A stretch of DNA of 6,216 nucleotides from GCA-002727735 sp036159515 (GTDB taxonomy: Bacteria > Bacteroidota > Bacteroidia > Flavobacteriales_D > Parvicellaceae), in assembly GCA_036159515.1 (NCBI GenBank), contig JAYYEV010000090.1:1-6216 (forward strand), read 5' to 3'. Shown one piece after another: positions 1 to 6,165 of the stretch. A program made the position numbers and the translations under genes. The notes below the pieces were generated by a model that was given only the letters and a program-made list of their open reading frames with translations, had not been told where the DNA came from and searched no databases. The stretch's first letter is position 1. Each line of letters begins with the position of its first letter.

Positions 1-2
1 TA

Positions 3-74
3 AACTAATTTGCAGTTAAAATTAATGTTAAAAAATCTTAAAACAATAATGTATTTTATAACTACATAATTTAT
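3..74 (+). other. Possible degraded 5' part of the thioredoxin-like gene
   Basis: Read in the same frame as the downstream gene, this stretch gives FAVKINVKKS, a TAA stop at 39-41, then NNNVFYNYIIY leading directly into LGTKKKEA. There is another TAA at 6-8. From memory, relatives of this family have a segment resembling VKGS..N..FYNYI.. at this place, joining an N-terminal DUF4369-like domain to the rest, so the codons look like former or misread coding sequence. A single T-to-G change at 39 would turn that stop into Glu. The alternative is that this is an ordinary AT-rich upstream region: a TAATTTG near 6-12 faintly resembles a -7 box. No signal peptide is visible. Whether this is mutation, sequencing error or chance cannot be settled here. 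Confidence 0.35.
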
Positions 75-1205
75 TTGGGAACAAAAAAGAAAGAAGCGGC
101 TATGCTACAAGGAGCGAAGAATAAAGATAAGATGGCTGCTCTTGACAAGGAAGTTAAAGCGTATCAAAAAGAACAAATTTTTGACCAATCCCATCTTTTT
201 GGAGCCAAGGTATTAGCCATGTCTATTGATCCTATTATTCCATCTGAATATCAATCCAATGATACGTTACGATATCGATATTTTTTAGATCATTATTGGG
301 ACAATATAGATGTGACAGATAAACGAATTGTACATACTCCTGTATACCACAATAAATTGAATCACTTCTTTAAAAAAATGATTCCTCAGCATCCCGATAC
401 GATTTGTAAGTATGCGCACAAGTTAATTGACCAAATGGATCCGGAATCTGATTTATTTAAGTATACTGTGCATTATGTTACTTACAATTACGAAACATCT
501 AATATTATGGGTATGGATGCTGTTTTTGTATGCATGGCCCAAAAATACTACTGCCCTGCAGACGAAAGCGGAGCCTTTTGGTTAGATTCTACTAAATTGG
601 TTGACTTGTGTGAAAAGGCCAATAAGCTAGAACCATTATTAATGGGCAAAAAAGCACCTCGAATTATACTGGCCGATACATCAGAGCAAAACTGGGTAGA
701 CTTTTATCAATTACCTCAAAAATACAACCTACTTATTTTTTGGGATCCTGATTGCGGTCATTGTAAAAAGCAAATACCTAAACTACAAAAGTTATATAAC
801 GAACTAAAAGAAAAGAAAGTAGATGTAGAGTTTATAGGGTATGGCACAAATTTGGAAAATGAAGACTGGAAAAAGTTTATCAAAAACAAAAAATTAAATT
901 GGATTAACTTATCTGATTTCCCAGATGCGAACGAAAATCCTACCACCTATTTATTTGAGAAAAAAGTAACCGATTTAAAAAGTTTAAATTTCAGAAAAAC
1001 ATATGACATTTTCAGTACTCCTCAAGTATATCTAGTAAATCAAAATAAAGAGATCATAGGAAAACAATTAGATGCATTAACGGTGGCAAAGATGATGGAG
1101 CATTTAGAGAATGTGAAACTTGATTATTTACCCATACTAGAAGAAGATGCTAAAAAAGAAGCAGAAAAAAAGAAAAAACAACAAGAAAAAGCAAACGAAA
1201 ATTAA
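75..1205 (+). CDS. TlpA-like thioredoxin-fold protein with DUF5106-like N-terminal half
   Basis: Probable thiol-disulfide oxidoreductase of the Bacteroidota TlpA/ResA-like group, whose members normally act in the periplasm or at the membrane. The mostly helical region of residues about 5-185 resembles DUF5106, with the family-like stretch SNIMGMDAVFVCMAQKYY at about 142-159. The thioredoxin fold spans about 190-345. It contains the redox motif DPDCGHC (Cys227 and Cys230) after a hydrophobic strand (NLLIFW), and the conserved cis-proline in STPQVYL (Pro316). The C-terminal 25 residues are a Lys/Glu-rich tail. The listed start is a TTG; ATG at 102 is an alternative. Neither start gives a signal peptide, which is odd for this family, and coding-like codons continue upstream through stops, so the protein is probably N-terminally truncated here. 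The CxxC domain is intact. No terminator is visible before the DUF1573 gene 78 bases downstream. The domain assignment is secure; the start and the functional status are not. Confidence 0.85.
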   Translation: MGTKKKEAAMLQGAKNKDKMAALDKEVKAYQKEQIFDQSHLFGAKVLAMSIDPIIPSEYQSNDTLRYRYFLDHYWDNIDVTDKRIVHTPVYHNKLNHFFKKMIPQHPDTICKYAHKLIDQMDPESDLFKYTVHYVTYNYETSNIMGMDAVFVCMAQKYYCPADESGAFWLDSTKLVDLCEKANKLEPLLMGKKAPRIILADTSEQNWVDFYQLPQKYNLLIFWDPDCGHCKKQIPKLQKLYNELKEKKVDVEFIGYGTNLENEDWKKFIKNKKLNWINLSDFPDANENPTTYLFEKKVTDLKSLNFRKTYDIFSTPQVYLVNQNKEIIGKQLDALTVAKMMEHLENVKLDYLPILEEDAKKEAEKKKKQQEKANEN

Positions 1206-1252
1206 TTTGGTCCAATACTTGTAACAGCTAAATTATAATTCGTAACATTTTA

Positions 1253-1260
1253 TATATTTG
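1253..1260 (+). promoter_or_regulatory. Candidate -7 box (TATATTTG) of the DUF1573 gene
   Basis: TATATTTG matches the Bacteroidota -7 consensus TAnnTTTG exactly. Transcription would begin near 1267 and leave a leader of about 17 nt before the ATG at 1284. I found no clear TTG or TTTG box 17-23 bases upstream; the nearest TTG, at 1219-1221, is 31 bases away. The leader has no Shine-Dalgarno sequence, as is usual in this phylum. Confidence 0.45.
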
Positions 1261-1283
1261 ATGTCTAATAAAAACAACCTACA

Positions 1284-1799
1284 ATGAAAAAATCAATCTT
1301 TACACTAAGTTTATTTTTTGCAGCGTTATTCGCTTTCAATTATACCCAAGCACAAGTAGCTGTAGGAGAAGAAAAAGCAGCTAAAATTTCATTTGACAAG
1401 TCAACCCATGATTATGGTCAAATAGAGCAAAATGCCAATGGTGAATGCGTGTTTGTATTTACAAACACGGGTAATGCGCCACTCAAAATTACCAATGCGA
1501 AAGGTTCATGTGGTTGTACCGTTCCTCAGTGGCCTAGAGAAGAAATTGCTCCTGGAAAAACAGGTGAAATCAAAGTGAGATACGATACCAAAAGAATTGG
1601 AATGATCAACAAAACGGTGACCATCCAATCTAATGCTATGAATGCGGATGACATCACGAAAAACAAAAAGAATGCTGAAGGAAAAACCATTGGAGGCACG
1701 TCGATGATCAGAATTAAAGGAGAAGTAAAAAGACCTAATGAAAACGCAACTCCCGTAAAACCTGCTGCTGGTCCAATGAATAATACCAAAGCAGGATAA
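1284..1799 (+). CDS. Secreted DUF1573 domain protein
   Basis: Small exported protein of 171 residues. Residues 1-24 form a typical Sec signal peptide: KK at positions 2-3, a hydrophobic core, and a probable cleavage after TQAQ. Residues about 34-116 are a DUF1573 domain with an immunoglobulin-like beta pattern. Its hallmarks are FDKSTHDYGQI, FVFTNTGNAPLKI, the Cys motif GSCGCTVP (Cys76 and Cys78), IAPGKTGEIKVRYDT and KTVTIQSNA. The domain is followed by a Lys/Asn-rich insert, a last strand (MIRIKGEV) and a flexible Pro/Ala/Asn tail. The molecular function of DUF1573 is not established; it is common in Bacteroidota envelopes and its fold resembles periplasmic ASH/MSP-type domains. The start is well supported by the signal peptide. 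The gene has its own promoter candidate upstream and a strong terminator just downstream, so it is probably transcribed alone or by read-through from the thioredoxin-like gene, whose CxxC domain could act on the two cysteines (inference). Confidence 0.93.
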   Translation: MKKSIFTLSLFFAALFAFNYTQAQVAVGEEKAAKISFDKSTHDYGQIEQNANGECVFVFTNTGNAPLKITNAKGSCGCTVPQWPREEIAPGKTGEIKVRYDTKRIGMINKTVTIQSNAMNADDITKNKKNAEGKTIGGTSMIRIKGEVKRPNENATPVKPAAGPMNNTKAG

Positions 1800-1824
1800 A
1801 AGTTATTTTATTCTAAGTGTGATT

Positions 1825-1850
1825 AAGCCACCCTAGCAGGTGGCTTTTTT
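1825..1850 (+). terminator. Rho-independent terminator of the DUF1573 gene
   Basis: A perfect 8-bp stem, AAGCCACC (1825-1832) with GGTGGCTT (1839-1846), has a 6-nt loop CTAGCA and continues into a run of T on the + strand. It lies 25 bases after the DUF1573 stop codon. There is no T-tract on the other strand, so it should act only on + strand transcripts. Confidence 0.9.
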
Positions 1851-1907
1851 ATTTGGTAATTCTTATATAAAATGAATAGCTGACCCTCAGACTTGAGAAA
1901 CTTTCAG

Positions 1908-1928
1908 AGTTAAGAAAAGAACTTAACT
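1908..1928 (-). other. Weak inverted repeat at the end of sucD
   Basis: AGTTAAG (1908-1914) and CTTAACT (1922-1928) form a perfect but AT-rich 7-bp stem with a 7-nt loop, overlapping the sucD stop codon. On the - strand no T-tract follows, so this is a poor intrinsic terminator. It may be a 3' end stabiliser or chance. No better terminator for sucD is visible before the convergent gene. Confidence 0.2.
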
Positions 1929-2796
1929 AACCCAAAAGTTCAGCCATTTTAGTACCTAAATCTGCAGGAGAATCTACGACATGAACACCGCAATCTCTTA
2001 ATATGGCTTTTTTAGCGGAAGCGGTATCACTATGGCCACCAACAATAGCACCTGCATGACCCATTGTTCTGCCTTTTGGGGCAGTATCTCCAGCTATAAA
2101 TGCAACAACGGGCTTAGTACCATTTTCTTGAATCCATTTCCCCGCATCAGCTTCCAAGTTCCCTCCTATTTCACCAATCATGATAATGCCATCGGTCTCT
2201 TCGTCATTCATTAATAATTCAACTGCATCTTTTATGGTAGTGCCAATAATTGGGTCACCTCCTACACCAATAGCTGTAGTTTGACCTAAACCAACTTTGG
2301 TAACTTGATCAACTGCCTCATACGTTAACGTTCCTGATTTACTAACGATACCCACGTTTCCCTTTTTAAATATGAAGCCAGGCATTATACCTACTTTTGC
2401 TTCATCAGCTGTAATAACACCAGGACAATTGGGGCCAACCATTCTACAATCTTTGTCTTTTAAATATTCTTTTACCTTAATCATATCCGCAACAGGAATC
2501 CCTTCTGTAATGCAAATAATTACTTTAATACCGGCTTCAGCCGCTTCCATAACGGCATCAGCAGCAAATGCAGGAGGGACAAATACAATAGAAACATCAG
2601 CGCCTGTTTTATCAACCGCTTCCGCTACCGTATTAAACACAGGTTTACCTAGATGCTCTTGACCTCCTTTTCCCGGAGTTACGCCACCAACCAACTGGGT
2701 ACCATATTTAATCATCTGTTCCGAATGGAAAGTTCCCTCTCCACCCGTAAAACCTTGTACGATAACTTTTGAATTTTTGTCTACTAAAACGCTCAT
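1927..2796 (-). CDS. sucD: Succinyl-CoA synthetase (ADP/GDP-forming) subunit alpha
   Basis: Alpha subunit of succinate-CoA ligase, which converts succinyl-CoA plus NDP and phosphate to succinate, CoA and NTP in the cytosolic TCA cycle. It works as a complex with the SucC beta subunit. At 289 residues it has the usual length. The N-terminal CoA-binding Rossmann domain carries GFTGGEGTFHSEQMI (15-29) and GGVTPGKGG (37-45). GPNCPG is at 121-126 and the ligase domain follows from about 146. The phosphorylated catalytic histidine is His247 in TMGHAGAI. All key motifs are intact. The ATG start fits the family, and the preceding - strand sequence has no Shine-Dalgarno sequence. sucC is not adjacent, unlike the sucCD operon of Escherichia coli; separate sucC and sucD loci are, as I recall, common in Bacteroidota. 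It lies 97 bases downstream of rpsA in the same direction, with a strong terminator between them, so it probably has its own promoter. Confidence 0.98.
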   Translation of the reverse strand: MSVLVDKNSKVIVQGFTGGEGTFHSEQMIKYGTQLVGGVTPGKGGQEHLGKPVFNTVAEAVDKTGADVSIVFVPPAFAADAVMEAAEAGIKVIICITEGIPVADMIKVKEYLKDKDCRMVGPNCPGVITADEAKVGIMPGFIFKKGNVGIVSKSGTLTYEAVDQVTKVGLGQTTAIGVGGDPIIGTTIKDAVELLMNDEETDGIIMIGEIGGNLEADAGKWIQENGTKPVVAFIAGDTAPKGRTMGHAGAIVGGHSDTASAKKAILRDCGVHVVDSPADLGTKMAELLG

Positions 2797-2812
2797 GAGT
2801 TTAATTTGAGGC

Positions 2813-2845
2813 TAAAATTAGCAATTGATTTTAATTTGAAGCAAA
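2813..2845 (-). promoter_or_regulatory. Candidate sucD promoter overlapping the rpsA terminator
   Basis: On the - strand, TTTG (2845-2842) lies 21 bases before TAATTTTA (2820-2813), close to the Bacteroidota pattern TTTG-N19 to 23-TAnnTTTG, with the last base of the -7 box differing. Transcription would start about 10 nt before the sucD ATG. The TTTG is the very end of the T-run of the rpsA terminator. The strong terminator makes a separate promoter necessary, and only about 45 bases are available for it. Confidence 0.4.
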
Positions 2846-2873
2846 AAAAAACCGCTCAATATGAGCGGTTTTT
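2842..2873 (-). terminator. Rho-independent terminator of rpsA
   Basis: A 12-bp inverted repeat, AAAAACCGCTCA (2847-2858) and TGAGCGGTTTTT (2862-2873), with loop ATA. On the - strand it is followed by an uninterrupted T-run made by the nine A at 2843-2851. It sits about 20 bases after the rpsA stop. The + strand copy has only five T, so it is mainly a - strand terminator. It separates rpsA from sucD transcription. Confidence 0.92.
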
Positions 2874-2893
2874 AACAATCTAATGACTAAATG

Positions 2894-4966
2894 TTATTTA
2901 GCATTATCCATTTTATCTTTCAATGCAGCTAAAGCATCTAAATCACCAAGTGTTGTTTTCTCACTAGCGTCATTTATGTTTTGTACTGCCTTTCTTGTTT
3001 TGGTTGCTTTTGATTTCACTTTTCTTGCTTCCACTTCTCCCCAAACTTTGGTATGTGAAATCAAAATTTTCTTACCGTCCTTATTAAACTCAAGAATCTT
3101 AAATTCAGCTTTTTCATCGTTTCCAATGTAATTACCGTCTTCTTTCTTCATGTGTTTTGCAGGACAATAAGCTTCTACTCCATATGCCATGGAAACGATA
3201 CCTGCTTTATCTTTTAATTTAACAACAGTACCTTCATGAACGGTGTCTAAAGCAAACAAAGTTTCATATACATCCCATGGATTTTCTTGTAATTGTTTAT
3301 GCCCTAAGGTGAGTCTTCTGTTTTCTGCATCCAACTCAAGCACAATTACTTCTAGTTCGTCACCAACTGCACAGAATTCAGATGGATGTTTAAACTTTTT
3401 ATCCCATGAAAGATCAGAAATATGAATTAATCCATCTACACCTTCTTCCATCTCTACAAACACGCCAAAGTTGGTGAAATTTCTAACCTTCGCTTTGTGA
3501 GTAGAATCAACTGGATATTTTTTGTCAATATCAGCCCATGGATCTGGAATCAATTGCTTGATGCCTAAAGACATCTTTCTTTCTTCTTTGTCCAATGTTA
3601 AAACGACTGACTCTACCTCGTCTCCAACTTTTAAGAAATCACCCGCTGTTCTAAGGTGTTGACTCCAGCTCATTTCAGAAACGTGAACTAGTCCTTCTAC
3701 ACCTGGAGCTATTTCAACAAATGCACCATAATCTGCCAATACAACCACTTTACCTTTTACTTTATCACCCACATTCAATTCAGCTTCCATAGCATCCCAT
3801 GGATGATCAGAAAGTTGCTTAAGACCTAGTGCAATTCTTTTCTTATCATCATCAAAGTCAAGGATTACCACTTTAATTTTTTCATCAAGTGTGACCAACT
3901 CTTCTGGGTGATTTACTCTACCCCAGGAAAGATCAGTGATATGAATTAAACCATCAACACCACCTAAATCAATGAATACACCATATGAAGTGATATTTTT
4001 GACTATGCCTTCTAATACCTGTCCTTTCTCAAGACCAGACATGATTTGTTTCTTCTGTTCCTCAATTTCAGCTTCAATTAGCGCTTTGTGAGACACCACC
4101 ACGTTTTTGAATTCTTTATTGATCTTCACCACTTTGAATTCCATATTTTTACCAACGTATTGATCGTAATCTCTAATAGGTTTCACATCGATTTGTGAAC
4201 CTGGTAAAAATGCTTCAATTCCGAAAACATCTACGATTAATCCACCTTTGGTTCTACATTTTACGAAACCAGTAATGATTTCACCTGACTCTAGTACCTC
4301 ATTTACTCTAATCCAAGCCAAATGGGTTCTTGCTGTTTTGTGAGAAACAACCAATTGACCTGTTTTATCTTCCATGTTTTCGATGTACACATCAACCACA
4401 TCTCCAATTTTTAAGTCTTGGTTATATCTAAATTCATTTTTAGGAACAACTCCTTCACTCTTGTAATTAATATTGATTACTACTTCCTTTTTGGTAATTG
4501 CAATTACAGAACCTTGGATAAGTGATTTCTCCTCTACTTGAGTTAACGTTCCATCATACATATCATCTAGCTGCTTTCTTTCATCCGCTGTATATGCATC
4601 TTTATCTTCCGCTTCAAAAGCGTCCCAATCAAATTCAACAGGAGCAGTTTCAACTGTTTCTTTTGCTTCTGCTTTTTCTACTTTTTCAGCTTTCTTTTCA
4701 GCTGAATTTGTCTCAACAACTTCCTCTACCTCTTTTACCTTATCTACCACTTCAACAATAGGCTCTGCTTTTTTAGCTGTTGTAGTCTTCTTAGCCGCTG
4801 TAGTCTTCTTAGCCGCTGTAGTCTTCTTAGCTGCTGTAGTCTTCTTAGCTGCTGTAGTCTTCTTAGCTGCTGTAGTCTTCTTAGGTGCAGTTTTTGTGGT
4901 AGTTGATGATTTTTTAGCTGCAGGAGATTTCTTAGCTGCAACTTTTTCTTTTGATTCTTCTGCCAT
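2894..4966 (-). CDS. rpsA: 30S ribosomal protein S1 with Lys/Ala-repeat N-terminal extension
   Basis: Ribosomal protein bS1, which binds single-stranded mRNA on the small subunit and helps initiation. This role may matter especially in Bacteroidota, where the anti-Shine-Dalgarno sequence is reported to be sequestered. Six S1 (OB-fold) domains lie at about 147-210, 228-295, 315-385, 400-470, 487-558 and 574-640, the same number as in Escherichia coli S1. The third to fifth have the clearest motifs (YGVFIDLGGVDGLIHITDLSW, YGAFVEIAPGVEGLVHVSEMSW, FGVFVEMEEGVDGLIHISDLSW). The protein is 690 residues against about 557 in Escherichia coli, because of a 145-residue N-terminal extension: a basic tail with TTAAKK repeats (31-66), then an acidic Glu/Lys/Val-rich segment containing FDWDAFEAED. 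The C-terminus is a basic linker and a short helix. The ATG start is fixed by an in-frame stop four codons upstream. It has its own promoter, a possibly structured leader and a terminator, so it is probably monocistronic. Confidence 0.97.
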   Translation of the reverse strand: MAEESKEKVAAKKSPAAKKSSTTTKTAPKKTTAAKKTTAAKKTTAAKKTTAAKKTTAAKKTTTAKKAEPIVEVVDKVKEVEEVVETNSAEKKAEKVEKAEAKETVETAPVEFDWDAFEAEDKDAYTADERKQLDDMYDGTLTQVEEKSLIQGSVIAITKKEVVININYKSEGVVPKNEFRYNQDLKIGDVVDVYIENMEDKTGQLVVSHKTARTHLAWIRVNEVLESGEIITGFVKCRTKGGLIVDVFGIEAFLPGSQIDVKPIRDYDQYVGKNMEFKVVKINKEFKNVVVSHKALIEAEIEEQKKQIMSGLEKGQVLEGIVKNITSYGVFIDLGGVDGLIHITDLSWGRVNHPEELVTLDEKIKVVILDFDDDKKRIALGLKQLSDHPWDAMEAELNVGDKVKGKVVVLADYGAFVEIAPGVEGLVHVSEMSWSQHLRTAGDFLKVGDEVESVVLTLDKEERKMSLGIKQLIPDPWADIDKKYPVDSTHKAKVRNFTNFGVFVEMEEGVDGLIHISDLSWDKKFKHPSEFCAVGDELEVIVLELDAENRRLTLGHKQLQENPWDVYETLFALDTVHEGTVVKLKDKAGIVSMAYGVEAYCPAKHMKKEDGNYIGNDEKAEFKILEFNKDGKKILISHTKVWGEVEARKVKSKATKTRKAVQNINDASEKTTLGDLDALAALKDKMDNAK
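4782..4889 (-). repeat. Six 18-bp tandem repeats coding for KKTTAA in the S1 tail
   Basis: Six head-to-tail 18-bp units start at 4782, 4800, 4818, 4836, 4854 and 4872 (+ strand unit begins GTAGTCTTCTTAG). The first five differ only at one synonymous third position (GCG or GCA for Ala); the sixth diverges at its end. The repeat is in frame and encodes a Lys/Thr/Ala-rich basic tail. Near-identity at DNA level suggests recent expansion by slippage, so copy number probably varies between strains. Confidence 0.95.
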
Positions 4967-5040
4967 ATGGCTTTATCTTGTATCCATAGTTATAGCCAAC
5001 TAAAGAGAAATTTAACTTACCTGGGCTATCAGGTTAAATA
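4967..5040 (-). promoter_or_regulatory. Structured rpsA mRNA leader, possible hairpin/pseudoknot
   Basis: From the predicted transcription start near 5041, the leader is about 75 nt. On the - strand UUUAACCUG (5038-5030) pairs with CAG (5023-5021) and GUUAAA (5016-5011) around a 4-nt bulge. The 6-nt loop AUAGCC (5029-5024) is perfectly complementary to GGCUAU (4997-4992), so an H-type pseudoknot is possible. The connecting stretch UUUCUCUUUAGUU (5010-4998) is pyrimidine-rich, the type of single strand S1 prefers. UGGCU (4998-4994) can instead pair with AGCCA (4972-4968), and UAUGG (4988-4984) with CCAUA (4970-4966), which includes the A of the start codon. Pairing complementarity is seen directly; folding and any autoregulation are inference. 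A strict pseudoknot has no loop-1 nucleotide and would need one stem pair opened. Confidence 0.45.
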
Positions 5041-5047
5041 CGGGCGA

Positions 5048-5077
5048 CAAAATTAATCATATTTATGTAAAAAACAA
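5048..5077 (-). promoter_or_regulatory. rpsA promoter, TTG-N19-TAATTTTG
   Basis: On the - strand TTG (5077-5075) is followed after exactly 19 bases by TAATTTTG (5055-5048), matching the Bacteroidota primary sigma factor consensus TAnnTTTG with its usual spacing. Transcription would start near 5041. This is the best promoter match in the window, which suits a highly expressed ribosomal gene. Confidence 0.65.
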
Positions 5078-5133
5078 TATTCTAAGTTGATTAGAAACAA
5101 GATTCAACAAAAATCCATTACTTTAGGTTATAT

Positions 5134-6165
5134 ATGGAGGCGAAATACATGAAAAGATGTTTAGAGTTGGCTCGAAAAGGGAAGTCTTCTGTTGCTCCAA
5201 ATCCTATGGTAGGCGCAGTTGTAGTTTACGATGATAAAATTATAGGTGAAGGTTATCATAGAAAATACGGGGAAAGTCATGCAGAAGTTCATGCTATTCA
5301 CAGTGTTGAAGACAAAACTTTACTTGAAAAATCAACTCTTTATGTAAACTTAGAACCTTGTTCACACAGCGGTAAAACACCTCCTTGCTGCGAATTAATA
5401 TCGTCCTATAAAATTCCTAAAGTAGTGATAGGGTGTGGGGATACTTCTTCAAAAGTGAATGGAAAAGGAATTATTCATTTAAAAAATAAAGGTATCGATG
5501 TAAAATGTGGTGTGCTAGAAGAAGAGTCCATGAGGCTTAACAGAAGATTTTTCACGTTTCAACACCAAAAAAGACCCTACATCATTTTAAAATGGGCTGA
5601 GAGTGCTGATGGTTTTATGGATCGAAGAAGAGATAAAAATGAAAAAGGAATTAATTGGATTTCAAAACCGAATACAAAATTGGTTACTCATCAATGGAGA
5701 TCTGAAGAAGCATGCATCCTTGTGGGAAGGAAAACAATTGAAAATGACAATCCAAGTTTAACCACTAGAGAGGTAAATGGCCCCAACCCCGTCCGCTTAA
5801 TCATTGATCCTAATTTAAAGCTTAAAAAAGAGTATAATGTATTTAATGACGATGCTCAAACTTACCTATTTAATTATCTTAAAAATCAAAGAAAAGATAA
5901 TGTTTCACATATCAAAGTGGGTAAAGAAAATTTCCTTTTGGATATGTTAACGTTTATATATGACCAAAAATGGAATTCTATTTTAGTTGAGGGGGGTTCA
6001 TCTACTATAAACCAATTTTTAGAAAAAAATTTATGGGACGAAGCCAGAGTCATTATTGGAAAACCTCAATTTAAAAGTGGGTTAAGATCACCTGTTTTAA
6101 AACAAAATGCATTTTCAGTGGTAACCTTCAATGACGATAAGGTAAAAACCTATTTTAATGATTGA
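5134..6165 (+). CDS. ribD: Bifunctional riboflavin biosynthesis deaminase/reductase RibD
   Basis: Catalyses two consecutive cytosolic steps of riboflavin synthesis: deamination of the diaminopyrimidine product of GTP cyclohydrolase II, then NADPH-dependent reduction of the ribosyl side chain. The N-terminal deaminase domain (about 1-145) has the zinc site HAE (His49, with catalytic Glu51) and PCSHSGKTPPC (Cys76 and Cys85), plus NPMVGAVVV and GEGYHRKYGESHAEVHA. The C-terminal reductase domain (about 147-343) begins RPYIILKWAESADGFM and carries EEACILVGRKTIENDNPSLTTR and the NADPH-site-like ILVEGGSS (283-290). The length of 343 is normal for the phylum. The first ATG is chosen because MEAKYMKRCLELA aligns with the conserved RibD N-terminus (Escherichia coli MQDEYYMARALKLA). 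A GGAGG lies 8 bases before a second ATG at 5149, so a protein shorter by five residues is possible. The gene is divergent from rpsA. No FMN riboswitch is seen upstream, and no good promoter is apparent beyond a weak TACTTTAG at 5119-5126. The stop overlaps the next start. Confidence 0.97.
   Translation: MEAKYMKRCLELARKGKSSVAPNPMVGAVVVYDDKIIGEGYHRKYGESHAEVHAIHSVEDKTLLEKSTLYVNLEPCSHSGKTPPCCELISSYKIPKVVIGCGDTSSKVNGKGIIHLKNKGIDVKCGVLEEESMRLNRRFFTFQHQKRPYIILKWAESADGFMDRRRDKNEKGINWISKPNTKLVTHQWRSEEACILVGRKTIENDNPSLTTREVNGPNPVRLIIDPNLKLKKEYNVFNDDAQTYLFNYLKNQRKDNVSHIKVGKENFLLDMLTFIYDQKWNSILVEGGSSTINQFLEKNLWDEARVIIGKPQFKSGLRSPVLKQNAFSVVTFNDDKVKTYFND
5136..5140 (+). promoter_or_regulatory. GGAGG within the first codons of ribD
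   Basis: GGAGG sits 8 bases before the ATG at 5149, a textbook Shine-Dalgarno position. It is made by codons Met-Glu-Ala of the longer reading. Bacteroidota genes seldom use such sites, so it may be chance, but it is the one place in the window where a ribosome binding site competes with homology in deciding a start. Confidence 0.3.

Noticed and set aside
758..946. - strand open frame inside the thioredoxin-like gene
   Set aside because: Antisense to the CxxC region; Phe/Ser-rich product typical of a shadow of Lys/Glu-rich coding sequence.
1526..1789. - strand hydrophobic open frame opposite the DUF1573 gene
   Set aside because: It overlaps the conserved domain entirely and its hydrophobicity comes from complementary codons.
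2032..2662. + strand open frames inside sucD
   Set aside because: They lie wholly antisense to a fully conserved sucD and their products look like nothing known.
2883..3425. + strand open frames at the 3' half of rpsA
   Set aside because: Antisense shadows of conserved S1 domains.
4522..4941. Open frames opposite or out of frame with the rpsA 5' region (Leu/Arg/Gln-rich products)
   Set aside because: They are produced by the 18-bp repeat and low-complexity codons of rpsA read in other frames; the products are compositionally abnormal and lack any domain.
4962..4971. 10-base palindrome GCCATATGGC across the rpsA start codon
   Set aside because: It cannot form a hairpin without a loop and arises from the start codon and an Ala codon; it matters only as part of the alternative pairings described for the leader.
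5087..5126. ribD promoter built from TTG 5087-5089 and TACTTTAG 5119-5126
   Set aside because: The spacing is 29 bases, well beyond the usual 17-23, and the -7 box has a mismatch; left as a remark only.
5000..5133. FMN riboswitch upstream of ribD
   Set aside because: The CGGGCG at 5041-5046 recalled an RFN element, but the conserved multi-stem FMN aptamer sequences are absent and the leader would be too short.
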